A stretch of DNA of 64,000 bases from Phycisphaerales bacterium PN19_bin_20 (GTDB lineage Bacteria; Planctomycetota; Phycisphaerae; Phycisphaerales; UBA1924). The first letter of the stretch is position 1. Each line of letters starts with the position of its first letter. This document shows, in pieces, positions 26,496-35,594 of this stretch. The notes beneath the pieces are model-generated. The model did no database searches. It saw only the letters and a list, made by a program, of their open reading frames with translations, and was not told the DNA's origin. The translations under genes and the position numbers were made by a program. The DNA lies in contig JAJOLK010000005.1 in NCBI GenBank assembly GCA_021173225.1, positions 62,001 to 126,000 on the forward strand, in the 5' to 3' direction.

Positions 26496-27551
26496 ATGTC
26501 GGCCAAACGCGCGCTCATCACCGGGATCACAGGGCAGGACGGCTCATACCTCGCCGAATTCCTCATCGCCAAGGGCTACGAGGTCCACGGCATCATCCGC
26601 CGCTCCTCCAGCTTCAACACCGGACGCATCGACCACCTCTACCTCGACCCGCACGTGAAGGGCGGGCAGCTCAAGCTTCATTACGGCGACCTGTGCGACA
26701 GCAACAGCCTCAGCAAGCTCATGCGCACCGTCCACCCGCACGAGGTCTACAACCTCGGCGCCCAGAGCCACGTCCGCGTCAGCTTTGACATGCCCGTCTA
26801 CACCGCTGAGACCGTCGCCATGGGCGCACTCAAGCTCCTCGAAGCCGTCCGCGAGTATCAGACCGAGACCGGCAACAAGGTCCGCTACTACCAGGCCTCC
26901 AGCAGCGAGCAGTACGGCAAGGTCCTTGAAGTCCCTCAGCGCGAGACCACACCCTTCTACCCGCGCAGCCCCTACGCCTGCGCAAAGCTCATGGCCCACT
27001 GGGCCACCGTCAACTACCGCGAGAGCTACGGCATGCACGCCTCCTGCGGCATCCTGTTCAACCACGAGAGCCCACGCCGCGGCGAGACCTTCGTGACCCG
27101 CAAGATCACCCGCGCCGTCGGCCGCATCAAAATGGGCCTGCAAGACAAGGTCTTCCTGGGCAACATCGACTCCAAGCGCGACTGGGGCTTCGCGGGCGAC
27201 TATGTCAAGATGATGTGGCTCATGCTCCAGCAAGAGACCCCCGACGACTACGTCGTTGCCACCGGGCGCACCATTACCGTCCGTGAGTTCGCCGAGCTGG
27301 CCTTCGTGCACGCCGGGCTTGACTTCAAGCGGCACGTCATGTTCGACCCGCGCTATCTTCGCCCCGCCGAGGTTGACCTGCTCTTGGGTGATCCGTCCAA
27401 GGCGGCCAAGAAACTCAACTGGCAGCCCGAGACCAGCGTTGAGACCCTCGCCGCCATGATGGTTGATCACGACGTCGATCTCGCCAAGCGCGAGAAGACC
27501 CTCCGCGACGCCGGGCACGAGATGCCCGCCTTCGCCGGGCACGACCAGTAA
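26496..27551 (+). CDS. gmd: GDP-mannose 4,6-dehydratase
   Basis: A 351-residue short-chain dehydrogenase that converts GDP-mannose to GDP-4-keto-6-deoxymannose, the precursor of GDP-fucose, GDP-rhamnose and related sugars. The nucleotide-binding motif [18 protein letters not shown] opens the protein, followed by the diagnostic [19 protein letters not shown]. The active site is seen in [10 protein letters not shown] and the YxxxK of SPYACAK. Full length for the family. It heads a glycan gene series on the plus strand, but no downstream reductase (fcl or rmd) is seen, so the 4-keto sugar must be processed elsewhere. Confidence 0.96.
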   Translation: MSAKRALITGITGQDGSYLAEFLIAKGYEVHGIIRRSSSFNTGRIDHLYLDPHVKGGQLKLHYGDLCDSNSLSKLMRTVHPHEVYNLGAQSHVRVSFDMPVYTAETVAMGALKLLEAVREYQTETGNKVRYYQASSSEQYGKVLEVPQRETTPFYPRSPYACAKLMAHWATVNYRESYGMHASCGILFNHESPRRGETFVTRKITRAVGRIKMGLQDKVFLGNIDSKRDWGFAGDYVKMMWLMLQQETPDDYVVATGRTITVREFAELAFVHAGLDFKRHVMFDPRYLRPAEVDLLLGDPSKAAKKLNWQPETSVETLAAMMVDHDVDLAKREKTLRDAGHEMPAFAGHDQ

Positions 27552-27677
27552 GAGCGCCGCGTCGCACAGCACCGATCCGCCGGTGCACGCCGCACAAGAC
27601 CGCACCCACGCCCACACCCGGGCGTCGCGCACCACGCGCCGTTCACACGCCCACCACGCACACAGGAACACGCGCTT

Positions 27678-28463
27678 ATGGGCCGTATCAAGAGCCTCCT
27701 GAACCTCTTCGGCGTCAGCCCGGGCGCTGGCTCTCGCGCCCTCCGCGGCCTCGCGCCCTACCGCGCCAACAAACGCGCCTTCATGGCCCAGTACCAGGCC
27801 AGCAGCACCAAAGACTTCCCGCCCGGCAAGCTCTACCCCTGCCTGACTGACCGCTACGAAGAGTCCAGCGGCGCCTTGGGCGTCTACTTCGTTCAAGACC
27901 TCTACGTCGCGCAGCTCGTCCACGCCAACAACCCGCGCAGGCACGTTGACGTCGGCTCACGCGTCGACGGGTTCGTTGGCTCCGTCGCCAGCTTCCGCCA
28001 CGTAGACGTCCTGGACTTCCGACCCCTCACCAGCGTCCACCGCAACATCGCCTTCATCCAGGCCGACCTCATGGCCAAAGACTTCAAACATCAGGGCATC
28101 ACCGACAGCCTCAGCTGCCTGCACACCCTCGAACACTTCGGCCTCGGCCGCTACGGCGACCCCGTCAACTACGACGGCTGGAAGCTCGGCTTTGACAACC
28201 TCGCCTCCATGCTCACCCCAGGCGGCACGTTCTACTTCTCAACCCCGATCTCCGAACGCCAACGCTTCGAGTTCGACGCACACCGCGTCTTCAACATCCA
28301 AACCCACCTCGCGCTCTTCGAGGGCCGCCTCGACGTCCGATCCTTTGCCTACATCGACGACCAAGACCGCCTCCACACCCGCGTTGACCCAACCGGCACC
28401 GACGCCCAGCGCACCTTCGGCCTCAACTACGGCTGCGCCCTCTGGGAGCTGGTTAAACGCTGA
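27678..28463 (+). CDS. DUF268 domain protein in the surface-glycan cluster
   Basis: A 261-residue soluble protein of the DUF268 family, distantly methyltransferase-like but of unproven activity. Family blocks include YPCLTDRYEESSGALG, YFVQDLYVAQLVH, HVDVGSRVDGFVGSVA and LSCLHTLEHFGLGRYGDPV. The DVGS element corresponds to a SAM-binding motif I with a changed glycine pattern. The ATG has AGGA nine bases upstream. The position between gmd and a flippase suggests modification of a sugar or glycan intermediate. Confidence 0.75.
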   Translation: MGRIKSLLNLFGVSPGAGSRALRGLAPYRANKRAFMAQYQASSTKDFPPGKLYPCLTDRYEESSGALGVYFVQDLYVAQLVHANNPRRHVDVGSRVDGFVGSVASFRHVDVLDFRPLTSVHRNIAFIQADLMAKDFKHQGITDSLSCLHTLEHFGLGRYGDPVNYDGWKLGFDNLASMLTPGGTFYFSTPISERQRFEFDAHRVFNIQTHLALFEGRLDVRSFAYIDDQDRLHTRVDPTGTDAQRTFGLNYGCALWELVKR

Positions 28464-28534
28464 CCACCAGCCACCTGTCAACACCCCACACCTCTAACGC
28501 CCCCAACCCGCGCAGCGCCGACATACCGGGCAAC

Positions 28535-30073
28535 ATGACCTCACTGACACGCAAGACCTCCAGCGGCTTCCTCTGGCTCCTGGGCGTCACCATCGTCACT
28601 CAGGCCCTCTCGCTCACCCAGCTTCTCGTGCTCGGAAACTGGCTCGAAAAGGGCGCCTTCGAGCTGCTCGCCCTCACCTTTACTGTCACCTCGCTCGCCG
28701 CGCTGCTCCAGCAGGGCGGACTCTCGCAGTCGCTGGTCCAAAAGCACGACGACATCCACCGCTGGACCAATGCCGCCTTCTGGCTCTCGCTGCTGCTAGG
28801 CTTCGGCGCCGGCCTCGCGGTTCTGGGCCTGGCCTGGCCCGTCTCGCACCTGCTCTATCAGCGCCCAGACCTCGTCGTGCTGATAGCCATCGCCGCCATC
28901 AGCATGCCCATCACCGCCCTGGCCACCGTGCCCGACGCGCTGCTGCGCACCGAGCTGCGGTTCCGGCCGATCGCCGCCGCCAGTGTCGCGGCCATCGTCA
29001 CCCAGGTCACCCTCGCCATCTTGATGGCCTGGGCCGGCTTCGGGGCCTTCAGCCTTGTCGTGCCGCCCGTGGTCGGCGCGCTGGTCCGCTGCATCACGCT
29101 CTGGGCCTGCGCGCCGTCAAAGATCAACCGCTCACCGCACACGCACCTCTGGCGGGCGCTGCTCAGCTCGGGCGTGCTCGTCCTCACAGGCTCGATCATG
29201 ATGGCCTGGACCTACCAGGCCGCGCTGATCATCCTCGGCTGGCAATACCCCGCCGCCACCTACGTCGCCATCTTCTACTTTGCTTGGAACATCTCCGACC
29301 AAGGCGTGCGCGTCCTGGTCAACAACCTTCAGCAGGTCCTCTTCCCCTCGCTGCGCAGCCTCGCCGACGACCCGCAACGCCAGACCAGCGCCTTCCTCCG
29401 CGCCGTCTGCCTGCTCATGCTCATCGGCACGCCCCTGGCCGCCGCGCAGGCCATCGTCGCTGAGCACATCCTGCGCCTGGCCTGGGGTGACAAGTGGCTC
29501 GCCGCCGCGCCCGTCATGACCGCCCTGTCCCTCGGCATGATCTCGCGCCTGGCCTTCGGGCCCAGCGAGTCGCTCATCCTCGCACGCCAACGCAACCGCA
29601 CCTACGCCGTCGTCACCACCATCTACGCCGTCGCCTTCACCGTGGCGGTCTTTGCCGGCGCGTACTACGGCGCCGCGCTCGGCACCGCCATCGCGACCGC
29701 CGCCTGCATGCTCCTGCTCGCTCCCGCCGTCCTCTTTGTCGCCGTCCCCGCACCAACCACCCGCGTCGGCCCCGTCCTGCGCGTCATCGCGCTGCCCGTG
29801 GCCATGTCCGCCGTCGCTGGCGCTGCCGCGTGGTTCGCCGTCCACGCCCTCCCGCCCGCCGCAGCCTGGAGTGGCCCCTGGGCCCCCCGCTGGAACCTCC
29901 CCGCTCGCGACCTGGCCGCCTGCGTAACCACCGCCGTCTGCTTTGCCGCCGTCTACCTGCCAATGTTCCGCGCCTTCGCACCAAGCGAGTGGCGCGAGCT
30001 GTTCGATCGCGTCCGCGACCTCCGCGCCCGCCGCGCGCCAGCGAGCACGTCAGCCGCCAACACCGCGTCATAG
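28535..30073 (+). CDS. Wzx-like polysaccharide flippase (PST family)
   Basis: A 512-residue membrane protein with about 12-14 hydrophobic segments, fitting the polysaccharide-transporter branch of the MOP superfamily, which moves undecaprenyl-linked glycan units across the inner membrane. The opening (LTRKTSSGFLWLLGVTIVTQ, then LGNWL) and the segment GGLSQSLVQKHD are typical of the branch; helix pairs then alternate with short loops. The C-terminal 20 residues are Arg/Ala-rich and cytoplasmic. It lies 71 bases after the DUF268 gene and converges on the nucleotide-sugar dehydrogenase. Neither a polymerase nor an initiating sugar-phosphate transferase was found nearby. Confidence 0.8.
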   Translation: MTSLTRKTSSGFLWLLGVTIVTQALSLTQLLVLGNWLEKGAFELLALTFTVTSLAALLQQGGLSQSLVQKHDDIHRWTNAAFWLSLLLGFGAGLAVLGLAWPVSHLLYQRPDLVVLIAIAAISMPITALATVPDALLRTELRFRPIAAASVAAIVTQVTLAILMAWAGFGAFSLVVPPVVGALVRCITLWACAPSKINRSPHTHLWRALLSSGVLVLTGSIMMAWTYQAALIILGWQYPAATYVAIFYFAWNISDQGVRVLVNNLQQVLFPSLRSLADDPQRQTSAFLRAVCLLMLIGTPLAAAQAIVAEHILRLAWGDKWLAAAPVMTALSLGMISRLAFGPSESLILARQRNRTYAVVTTIYAVAFTVAVFAGAYYGAALGTAIATAACMLLLAPAVLFVAVPAPTTRVGPVLRVIALPVAMSAVAGAAAWFAVHALPPAAAWSGPWAPRWNLPARDLAACVTTAVCFAAVYLPMFRAFAPSEWRELFDRVRDLRARRAPASTSAANTAS

Positions 30074-30096
30074 CCCCGACAAGCCCCGCCACGCGC

Positions 30097-31494
30097 CTAG
30101 GCCTTCACCAGCCGCGCGCCCATTATGCCGGCGTGCGCCGCCATCGCGTTGCGCGTGTCAACCACCAGCCGCGCGTGCCGCGCCACCAGCCCATAGTCAA
30201 ACACGCTGTGCGCCGTGCTGATCAGCACGCAGTCCGCCCGCTCAAGCTCCTCGCGTGTCAGCTCTACCCCAACCATCTGCAGGTCGTGCCGACGCATCCG
30301 CCACGTCCGCGGCACGTGCGGGTCGCAGTAGCTCACCACCGCCCCAAGCTCGCTGAGCCCCTCGATGAGCTCGAAGCTTGGGCTCTCACGCACGTCCGAA
30401 ATATCCGGCTTGTACGCCAGCCCCAGCACCAGCACCCGGCTTCCACGCACCGCACGCGCAACGTCATTGAGCGCACGCGAAACCCGCGCCACCACATGCC
30501 CGGGCATCGCGTGGTTGATCTCACCCGCCAGCTCGATAAACCGCGCCGCTACACCCGCCTCGCGCGCCTTCCACGCCAGGTAGAACGGGTCAATCGGAAT
30601 GCAGTGCCCGCCCAGCCCAGGCCCAGGCCAGAACGCCATGAACCCGAACGGCTTGGTGCTCGCCGCCGCGATCACCTCCCACACATCGATCCCCATCGGC
30701 TCCAAGATCAGCTTCAGCTCGTTGACCAGCGCGATGTTCACGCTGCGAAACACGTTCTCAAACACCTTTGCCGCCTCCGCCACCTCCGCGCTGCCCACCG
30801 GGATCACCGTGTCAATCGCCCCCGCGTACAGCCGCGCTGCCAACGCCGTAGAGACCCCTTCAAGCCCGCCCACCAGCTTCGGGATCGTCCGCGTCGTGTG
30901 CGTCGTCCGCCCCGGGTCCTCGCGCTCAGGGCTAAACGCCACCGCCACGTCCACACCGCTTACTAGTGGCCCACCCGCGCCGCGCACCATCGCCGCCAGC
31001 AGCTCGTCGCGCGTCGTGCCCGGATAGCTCGTGCTCTCAAGCACCACCAGCTTCTCACGCACACCCACCCGCCCCAGCATCTCCCCAGTCTTGTGCACGT
31101 AGCTCAAGTCAGGCTCATGGTGCGCACCCAGCGGCGTCGGCACGCAGATCACCACCGCGTCCACACCCGCCAACGCTCGCTCATCGGTCGTCGCCTCAAA
31201 CCGATCGCTCCCCGCCAACCCGCGGCACAACCCCGCCCCCAGATGCGGCAAGTAGTTCTCGCCACGCCGCAGCATCTCGGGCTTGCTCGCGTCCACGTCA
31301 AACCCGACCACACGGTGCCCCGCCTCATGCAGGCACACCAGCAGCGGCAAACCCACGTACCCAAGCCCGATCACCCCCACCGTCGCACGCCGCCGCTCAA
31401 GCTTGCCCGCCAACTCAGCCGCCCACGCCGGCGCGTACGCAGGCATCGAGGGCACACCCGGCACCGGCACCACGCTCCGCGCTTCGCTGGACAT
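30097..31494 (-). CDS. UDP-sugar 6-dehydrogenase, WbpA/UDP-GlcNAc type
   Basis: A 465-residue nucleotide-sugar dehydrogenase that oxidises the C6 hydroxyl of a UDP-hexose to a carboxylate. The NAD-binding motif VGVIGLGYVGLPLLVCLHEA is near residue 40. FSPEREDPGR is the mark of the WbpA/UDP-N-acetyl-hexosamine group. The catalytic Cys is in GGHCIPIDPFY, and the C-terminal domain begins LVLGLAYKPDISDVRESPS. I chose the ATG at 31494, with AAGGA eight bases upstream; the 40 codons before it are Trp/Gly/Arg-rich and lie in the intergenic space shared with the GT4 gene. The likely product is an acidic amino sugar for a surface glycan; the substrate is an inference. Confidence 0.88.
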   Translation of the reverse strand: MSSEARSVVPVPGVPSMPAYAPAWAAELAGKLERRRATVGVIGLGYVGLPLLVCLHEAGHRVVGFDVDASKPEMLRRGENYLPHLGAGLCRGLAGSDRFEATTDERALAGVDAVVICVPTPLGAHHEPDLSYVHKTGEMLGRVGVREKLVVLESTSYPGTTRDELLAAMVRGAGGPLVSGVDVAVAFSPEREDPGRTTHTTRTIPKLVGGLEGVSTALAARLYAGAIDTVIPVGSAEVAEAAKVFENVFRSVNIALVNELKLILEPMGIDVWEVIAAASTKPFGFMAFWPGPGLGGHCIPIDPFYLAWKAREAGVAARFIELAGEINHAMPGHVVARVSRALNDVARAVRGSRVLVLGLAYKPDISDVRESPSFELIEGLSELGAVVSYCDPHVPRTWRMRRHDLQMVGVELTREELERADCVLISTAHSVFDYGLVARHARLVVDTRNAMAAHAGIMGARLVKA

Positions 31495-31565
31495 CCACCC
31501 ATCCTTGGCCGCCCACCCCCGCCCCCTCCAGCCCCGCACCCCAAGTGACGATAACTTTCCGCTGC

Positions 31566-32813
31566 ATGACCACGCCCAACCCACCAACCACGCCGACCCC
31601 CGCCCACAGCGCACCGGGCGGCCGCCGGCTCCGCGTCGTCATCCAGCAGGCCCTCCTTGCCCACTACCGCGCTTGCGTCTACAACGAGCTGATCAACCAC
31701 GGCCGCCACGACTACGGCTTCGCCGCCGGCACCGGCAACACCGAGCCCACCATCAAAACCTGGCAGCCGCCGCCGGGCGTTCGCTTCATCCCAACACCCA
31801 CGCCCTGGCACCGCAAGGGCATCGTCCTGCAGCCTGGCATCCTCAAGCTCGCACTTCGACGCGACATCGACGTCCTGATTCTCCTAGGCGTCGCCTGGCA
31901 CCCCTTCACCTGGCCCGCCGCCGTTCTCGCACGCCTCACCGGCAAACGCGTGCTCTTCTGGACCCAGGGCTACACGCGCCCCGAAACCGGCCTTGCCGGC
32001 AAGCTCCGCTCGCTCTTCTACCGACTGCCCAACGCCCTGCTGCTCTACGGGCACTACGGCAAGGTCCTGTGCCTCTCCCGCGGCATCAACTCCACTCGCC
32101 TCCACGTCATCTACAACAGCCTTGACTACCCCGCCCAGCAGCGCGAACGGCAGCTCGTCACACGCGCCGAGCTCGTCGAGCTCCGCAAAAAAGTCGTCGG
32201 CACAGACGCCCTGCCCATCGCCATCTGCACCACTCGCCTCATGCCCGTCCGCCGCCTGGACCTGCTCATCGACGCCGCCGCCAAGCTTAAGCAGCAGGGT
32301 AAAGAGATCGCCCTGCTCATCGTCGGCGACGGGCCCGAACGCGCAAAGCTCCAAGCGCACGCCACAAACGCTGGCGTCCGCTGTACCTTCTACGGTGCCT
32401 GCTACGACGAGGCCGTCCTCTCACGCCTCATAATGATGTCCAACTGCATGGTCGCACCGGGCAAGGTCGGCCTCACCTCCCTTCACGCCCTGGCCTATGG
32501 CACCCCCGTCGTCACGCACAACAACCACGCCAACCAGATGCCCGAGTGGGAGGCCATCATGCCAGGCCGCACCGGCACTCTGTTCACCGACGGCGACACC
32601 GACGACCTGGCCCGCGCAATCGCCCACTGGACCCAAGACCCCTGGCCACGAGAAGACGTCCGACAGGACTGCTGGACCATCGTCGAACGCCTCTGGAACC
32701 CCGCCATGCAACGCGTGATCATCGACCGCGCCGTCGATGGCGCGCCCGCCGATGACCTCTTCTGGCTTAAAGAAGACCACGGCCGCGCCGCCGCCAAAGC
32801 CCGCAACGCCTAA
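31566..32813 (+). CDS. Glycosyltransferase family 4 protein
   Basis: A 415-residue retaining glycosyltransferase. The N-terminal domain begins LRVVIQQALLAHYRACVYNE. The C-terminal GT4 domain shows TRLMPVRRLDLLIDAAA, LLIVGDGPERAKLQAHA, and VGLTSLHALAYGTPVVTHNN, where the EX7E-type donor site region has changed so that its first acidic residue is not evident. No membrane segment. The ATG at 31566 was chosen because the upstream frame, open for 200 more codons, is Pro/Ala/Ser-rich and antisense to the dehydrogenase. It is divergent from the dehydrogenase (71 bases) and probably acts in the same pathway. Confidence 0.85.
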   Translation: MTTPNPPTTPTPAHSAPGGRRLRVVIQQALLAHYRACVYNELINHGRHDYGFAAGTGNTEPTIKTWQPPPGVRFIPTPTPWHRKGIVLQPGILKLALRRDIDVLILLGVAWHPFTWPAAVLARLTGKRVLFWTQGYTRPETGLAGKLRSLFYRLPNALLLYGHYGKVLCLSRGINSTRLHVIYNSLDYPAQQRERQLVTRAELVELRKKVVGTDALPIAICTTRLMPVRRLDLLIDAAAKLKQQGKEIALLIVGDGPERAKLQAHATNAGVRCTFYGACYDEAVLSRLIMMSNCMVAPGKVGLTSLHALAYGTPVVTHNNHANQMPEWEAIMPGRTGTLFTDGDTDDLARAIAHWTQDPWPREDVRQDCWTIVERLWNPAMQRVIIDRAVDGAPADDLFWLKEDHGRAAAKARNA

Positions 32814-32837
32814 CCACCTACTTGCCTCCTTGCCTGC

Positions 32838-32976
32838 GCGTGACGCTGGAGTTCATCCTGTCTGCCAATGCCCACGCGTGACGCTGGAGTTCATCCTGCC
32901 TGCCATTGCCCACGCGTGGGGCAGGATTACATCCTGCCTGCCAATGCCTACGCGTGGAGCAAAATTACATCCTGCC
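32838..32976. repeat. 38-bp tandem repeat centred on ACGCGT palindromes
   Basis: Copies begin at 32838, 32876, 32914 and 32952, exactly 38 bp apart; the last is cut short after 25 bases. Each starts with GCGTG and each carries CATCCTG. The junctions hold ACGCGT, extended to the perfect 12-bp palindrome CCCACGCGTGGG at 32909-32920. The third copy also contains an 8-bp hairpin stem (GGCAGGAT-TAC-ATCCTGCC, 32919-32937). Copies 1-2 and 3-4 form two slightly different pairs. There are no unique spacers. Confidence 0.9.
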
Positions 32977-33079
32977 ATCGGGCCATTTGGCCCGACCCTC
33001 ATCCCGCTTCGCTCTTCCCTCTTCGCTTGTCCCTCGTCGACACTCCCCCCTTCACGCACCTGCTCTCAAAACGAAAACA

Positions 33080-33105
33080 CCCCCGCGCCAATGGTGACGC
33101 GGGGG
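33080..33105 (-). terminator. Rho-independent terminator of the dockerin-tailed gene
   Basis: An 8-bp stem (CCCCCGCG paired with CGCGGGGG) with a 10-base loop is followed on the minus strand by TGTTTTCGTTTT. It lies 50 bases beyond the stop codon of the gene at 33156 and is a classic intrinsic terminator. Confidence 0.8.
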
Positions 33106-33155
33106 CGATTGTGTCTCACAAGCTCTAAGCCACTACCGGCTCAACGCCACCATCA

Positions 33156-35204
33156 TTACGGGCAGCCGCTCTGGAGGAAGCCCGTGAACCGAGTGATGAA
33201 CAGGATGATGTCGTCCGACGTCAGCTCGCCGTCAGCGCCCACCGACGGGCCGGGCCCGGCGATGTCCGCCACCGCGAGGTTGCCGCCGGTGAAGGCCGTG
33301 ATGAAGAAGATGATGTCGTCCGACGTCAGCTCGCCGTCGAAGCCCGCCACCGGGCCCGCGCTCGCGATGTCCGACGGGCCGCACGGAAGCGGACCAAAGT
33401 TGCTGGCGATCTTGAACGTCACGTCACCAACCGCCGTCGAGAACGTCGTCACGTCAAAGCTGGGCGCGAACAGCGCCTGGAACCCAGCGACCGCGGCGTA
33501 ATAAGTGCCCGCAGGCATCGACCCGTCACGACCGTTGAACGGCACGCCCGTCCCAACCGCCGGGCGCTCGGCGCCGCCACCGAAGCTTAACGCCGTGAAG
33601 AAGTCCGGGCCGTCATCGTCGTCCGACACCACGCGGCCGTCGGCCGAGAACACGCCGATCTCCGTGCCCGAGCCCGTGAAGGGATTCGTCGTCGCCAGCT
33701 CGGTCGAAAGATCAACAAACCGCCCGCTGCCGACGCTGGCGACAGTCGGGGTCGCAAACCGGAACCACTTGATCTCGCCCGCCGTGAACGTCAGGCTCTG
33801 ATTGACCGTCCCGTTGCCCAAGGTGTTGAGGTCGGTGAACGTCGCCGGGGGCGTCCCGCCCGGGGCCGGGGTCGAGCCCGCCGCGAACACGACGTCGAAG
33901 TCAAGGCCGGGCCCGCCCGTAAACCCGAACGCGTTGCTAAAGGTCATGTTCCAGGAGCCGGCCACCAGCCAGTACGTGCCCGCGGTAAGACCGCCGCTGG
34001 AGCCCGTGCCGCCCGTCGGTGAGCCAATTCCGGCGCCAGAGCCGAACGACAGCAGGCTCAGGAAGCCCACGCCGCTGTCGTCGTCGCTGATCACCAGCGA
34101 CCCGTTGTCGCGGTACAGGCCGATCTCACTATCATCCTCGCCACCCAGCGTGGTGCCGATGTCCAGGAACCGCCCGCTAAAGGGGCCAACATCGCCCGAG
34201 ATAAACCGGAACCACGCCGGCCCAGTCGCCACCGCCTGCGTGCTGTTGGGGTCGGTGCCCAGTTCAACAAACGGGCTGGGCTGCACGACCGTCCGCGTCC
34301 CGGAACGCCACGTCAGGCTCACATCGCCCGCGGTGCCCGGCAGCACCTGATCCACGAACCACAACGTCGGGTACCACGCCGCCTCGCTGCCGTAGACGCC
34401 CAGGTAATAGCTGCCCGCCGCCAGCGTGCCGTCGGCGCCGTTGCCGATCAGCGCATCAGCGACGCCCAGCGGCAGGCCCGAGCCCCCGCCAAAGCTCAGC
34501 GCCGACTGGTCCCCGTCGCCGTCCTCAAAGTCCACATCCAGGCGCTGCCCGGTGATGCTGAAAAGGCCCATCTCCGTGTCCGCCACGGTCCCGCCCGTGA
34601 AGATCTCGAAGAACTGCAGGCCCGTCGCCGCCGGGGCGTTGATCAGGTACCACTTGATCGGCGCGTTCGCTTCGAACGCGTCGGTCCGCGTGCCGTCGGT
34701 GGTCATGTTGACCGCCGTTGACGCCGGTGGCGCGTTGTCCTCAAGCGAGATCAAAACATTCGCGATCGTCGACTCAACGACCCCGGCAACCCCGTCCAGG
34801 AACGTGTCGCCAATGGTAAAGGTCCAGTTGCCCGCGATCGTCACCGGCGCCGCCGGGGCGAAGCCAGAGACGATCAGCCCGGCCACCACGCCGCCGCTGC
34901 CTGCGGTGGTATCAGCCGAGAGCGGGAACGTATAGACCTCGCCGCTGGGCGCCGTGGCCCGCACCGAGATGTCCGCCGCCCAGGTGTCCGGGTCCTGACG
35001 CGTGATCGTCCCCGCTACGCGGATGCCCGCGGCGGTGTACCCAAGGCCCGTGAACGCCTTGCTGATCGTGGTGTTCGCCGGATCAGCCAGTGGCGCAAAC
35101 ACGTCAAACGGACCCGCGAACGCCGGGCCCGTCTCTTGCGGCGCGGCAAACGCCGTCGCCGTGCCAGCCAATACCGCCAACAGTGCAACCGTTGAAGTCT
35201 TCAT
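33156..35204 (-). CDS. Secreted multi-domain protein with duplicated dockerin-like C-terminus
   Basis: A 682-residue exported protein. A signal peptide (MKTSTVALLAVLAGTATAFA) is followed by an N-terminal beta domain (about 25-200), then three repeated modules. Each module holds WFRF- or WYLI-type strands, a DDDS/DDDG-containing turn and a GTYY..V. strand, as in bacterial pre-peptidase C-terminal (PPC) domains. The last 80 residues contain two near-identical segments with DIAxxGP, DGELTSDDII and FFITAFTG or LFITRFTG, ending in Cys-Pro. No catalytic domain was recognised. The ATG at 35204 has AGGGGAA seven bases upstream. It is probably a surface or extracellular structural protein. The neighbour upstream (35595) carries the same tail. 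Confidence 0.8.
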   Translation of the reverse strand: MKTSTVALLAVLAGTATAFAAPQETGPAFAGPFDVFAPLADPANTTISKAFTGLGYTAAGIRVAGTITRQDPDTWAADISVRATAPSGEVYTFPLSADTTAGSGGVVAGLIVSGFAPAAPVTIAGNWTFTIGDTFLDGVAGVVESTIANVLISLEDNAPPASTAVNMTTDGTRTDAFEANAPIKWYLINAPAATGLQFFEIFTGGTVADTEMGLFSITGQRLDVDFEDGDGDQSALSFGGGSGLPLGVADALIGNGADGTLAAGSYYLGVYGSEAAWYPTLWFVDQVLPGTAGDVSLTWRSGTRTVVQPSPFVELGTDPNSTQAVATGPAWFRFISGDVGPFSGRFLDIGTTLGGEDDSEIGLYRDNGSLVISDDDSGVGFLSLLSFGSGAGIGSPTGGTGSSGGLTAGTYWLVAGSWNMTFSNAFGFTGGPGLDFDVVFAAGSTPAPGGTPPATFTDLNTLGNGTVNQSLTFTAGEIKWFRFATPTVASVGSGRFVDLSTELATTNPFTGSGTEIGVFSADGRVVSDDDDGPDFFTALSFGGGAERPAVGTGVPFNGRDGSMPAGTYYAAVAGFQALFAPSFDVTTFSTAVGDVTFKIASNFGPLPCGPSDIASAGPVAGFDGELTSDDIIFFITAFTGGNLAVADIAGPGPSVGADGELTSDDIILFITRFTGFLQSGCP

Positions 35205-35594
35205 CCCGTATTCCCCTATATCCGCCGGCAAAATGGCCAGCTTCGCCACATGGACCGAGGCCTCAGCACAACACAGCGCATTTGCCTCGGCCCATCTGTT
35301 CTTTGAATGTACCCGAAAGCCCGAAGAGTACAAGGCCAACGGCCAATGTTTTGCAAACTTGCCCCACATGCCCTTGACTCAGGGAAACATCGGGTTTTGT
35401 CCCGCCCCTTCCCCTTACCACTCTGAGAATCAGGCCTCTTCGCCCCATGCGCCCCGCACTCTTAGGGCTATTCACCACAACGAAACAGGCCCGATATCCA
35501 TCGGGCCTGACGTGTGTACTTAAGGTGTCGAGGGCTCTCTCAAGTCATGCGGACTCAGTGGCCAGGCAGCCCACCAGCTTGCGAGGGCCCGGGC
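35205..35594. other. Intergenic region between the two dockerin-tailed genes
   Basis: 390 bases holding the terminator of the metalloprotease gene (35486-35509) and presumably the promoter of the next gene. A short stretch of lower GC content (35335-35350) lies upstream of the second gene. I could not define promoter boxes with confidence. Confidence 0.5.
35486..35509 (-). terminator. Rho-independent terminator of the matrixin-like gene
   Basis: A perfect 10-bp stem (CAGGCCCGAT with ATCGGGCCTG) and a 4-base loop, followed on the minus strand by TTTCGTT. It lies 85 bases after the stop codon of the metalloprotease gene. Confidence 0.7.

Larger units (their letters stand above)
32814..33155. 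other. Intergenic region with a 38-bp tandem repeat and a terminator
   Basis: The convergent gap between the GT4 gene and the dockerin-tailed gene holds four copies of a 38-bp repeat (32838-32976) and an intrinsic terminator for the minus strand (33080-33105). No gene was found. Confidence 0.7.

Noticed and set aside
26544-27944. A 466-codon open frame on the minus strand across gmd and the DUF268 gene
   Set aside because: It is antisense to two genes with clear family motifs; its translation is Val/Ala/Gly/Glu-rich without domains, as expected from the GC-rich third positions of the real genes.
29494-30966. A 490-codon plus-strand frame across the flippase end and the dehydrogenase
   Set aside because: Extremely Arg/Pro/His-rich composition and it overlaps two recognised genes in other frames.
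30966-31565. N-terminal extension of the GT4 gene by 200 codons
   Set aside because: Ser/Pro/Ala-rich, antisense to the nucleotide-sugar dehydrogenase, and without glycosyltransferase features; the start at 31566 fits the domain.
32838-32976. CRISPR array
   Set aside because: The 38-bp units are directly adjacent with no unique spacers and no cas genes are present.
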